From RUG563 sp964549135 (GTDB lineage Bacteria > Bacillota > Clostridia > Christensenellales > Aristaeellaceae), in the NCBI GenBank assembly GCA_964549135.1, contig CAZJUJ010000026.1, positions 1 through 33,983 on the forward strand: 33,983 nt of DNA. The letters run 5' to 3'. A model generated the notes under the pieces. It was not told where the DNA came from and searched no databases. It worked only from the letters and a program-made list of their open reading frames with translations. Position numbers and translations under genes: made by a program. How positions within the stretch are numbered: the stretch's first letter is position 1; each line of letters starts with the position of its first letter. Below, in pieces: positions 33,478 through 33,983 of the stretch.

Positions 33478-33983
33478 TTATTCGATGTCATCGTCATCCA
33501 GGCGAATATCATCCAGCACGTCATCCACCTCAAAATCGGCGAAATCGTCATCCAGATTGATATCCTCATCCAGATTGAGGGCGCCGTCATCCTCTGCGGC
33601 AGGCCCATCGATGAAATCATCCTCGGGCATGGGTTCGCGGCCCGCAGGCAGCCCATCATTCATATCATCGTCATCGTCATCCAATTCGCGGATTTCGATT
33701 TCCTGATGATCCTCGCCCAGCACGCGGATATCCAGCGCCAGGGCCTGAAGTTCCTTGATGAGTACCTTAAAGGATTCGGGCACGCCGGGGGTGGGAATAT
33801 TCTGGCCCTTGACGATGGCCTCGTAGGTCTTCACACGGCCCACCACATCGTCGGATTTGACGGTGAGAATTTCCTGCAGGGTATTGGCCGCGCCATAGGC
33901 CTCCAGCGCCCAGACTTCCATTTCGCCGAAGCGCTGGCCGCCGAACTGGGCCTTGCCGCCCAGGGGCTGCTGGGTCACCAGGG
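33478..33983 (-). CDS. rpoB: RNA polymerase beta subunit, C-terminal part (5' end outside the window)
   Basis: The right edge holds the last 168 codons of rpoB. QPLGGKAQFGGQRFGEMEVWALEAYGAANTLQEILTVKSDDVVGR is the invariant C-terminal core that contacts beta'. The helix FKVLIKELQALALDIRVLGED follows. After that, where most RpoB proteins end within a few to about 30 residues, the chain goes on for about 70 residues that are nearly half Asp and Glu. The start lies right of the window. It forms the usual rpoBC operon with the gene to its left. Confidence 0.97.
   Translation of the reverse strand, partial: LVTQQPLGGKAQFGGQRFGEMEVWALEAYGAANTLQEILTVKSDDVVGRVKTYEAIVKGQNIPTPGVPESFKVLIKELQALALDIRVLGEDHQEIEIRELDDDDDDMNDGLPAGREPMPEDDFIDGPAAEDDGALNLDEDINLDDDFADFEVDDVLDDIRLDDDDIE

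Overview
The window looks like chromosomal DNA of a spore-forming, monoderm Clostridia-type Firmicute with moderately high GC. A Christensenellales/Aristaeella-like gut or rumen lineage is my inference. The grounds are an alpha/beta-type small acid-soluble spore protein at the left edge, AGGAGG-type ribosome binding sites, a YesMN two-component system with an LplBC-type sugar importer, a DUF3899 gene and an rpoBC pair at the right edge. No tRNA, rRNA, CRISPR array or phage module was seen.

Layout. 1-243: 3' part of a spore-protein gene whose C-terminus is atypical. 244-1200: about 1 kb without genes, with two kinds of degenerate repeat, one a roughly 150-bp tandem array with a pyrimidine-rich plus strand. 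1275-10726 (minus): an oligopeptide ABC importer operon, oppA-oppB-oppC-oppD-oppF-DUF3899. It starts at a near-consensus promoter (10839-10867) and ends at a strong bidirectional terminator. 10994-12898 (plus): a SHOCT-like small protein and a large serine recombinase with its own promoter and terminator. 13096-16352 (plus): a YesN/YesM two-component system. 16355-16824: a mosaic of direct and inverted repeats with very stable hairpins between convergent operons. 16847-28698 (minus): a glycan-utilisation operon encoding two CUT1 permeases, two solute-binding proteins, a GH115-like enzyme, a GH36 alpha-galactosidase, a GH4 glycosidase and an aldo/keto reductase with a two-cluster ferredoxin tail. 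29122-29610 (minus): an unrecognised small membrane protein. 29849-33983 (minus): rpoC and the end of rpoB.

How the genes work together. The two-component system probably senses an extracellular sugar and activates the convergent operon. Oligosaccharides would be bound by the two binding proteins and imported by LplB/LplC with an ATPase encoded elsewhere. They would then be cut in the cytoplasm by GH115, GH36 and GH4, none of which has a signal peptide. Hairpins between cistrons suggest that binding-protein messages are stabilised.

The most unusual feature is the Opp transporter. Four of its five subunits are much larger than usual, and three carry discrete insertions: about 400 residues in OppD between Q-loop and signature motif, about 117 charged residues in OppF between Walker A and Q-loop, and about 220 extracellular residues in OppC. 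OppA is about 842 residues. This looks like a co-elaborated variant importer and is the best candidate here for an undescribed system.
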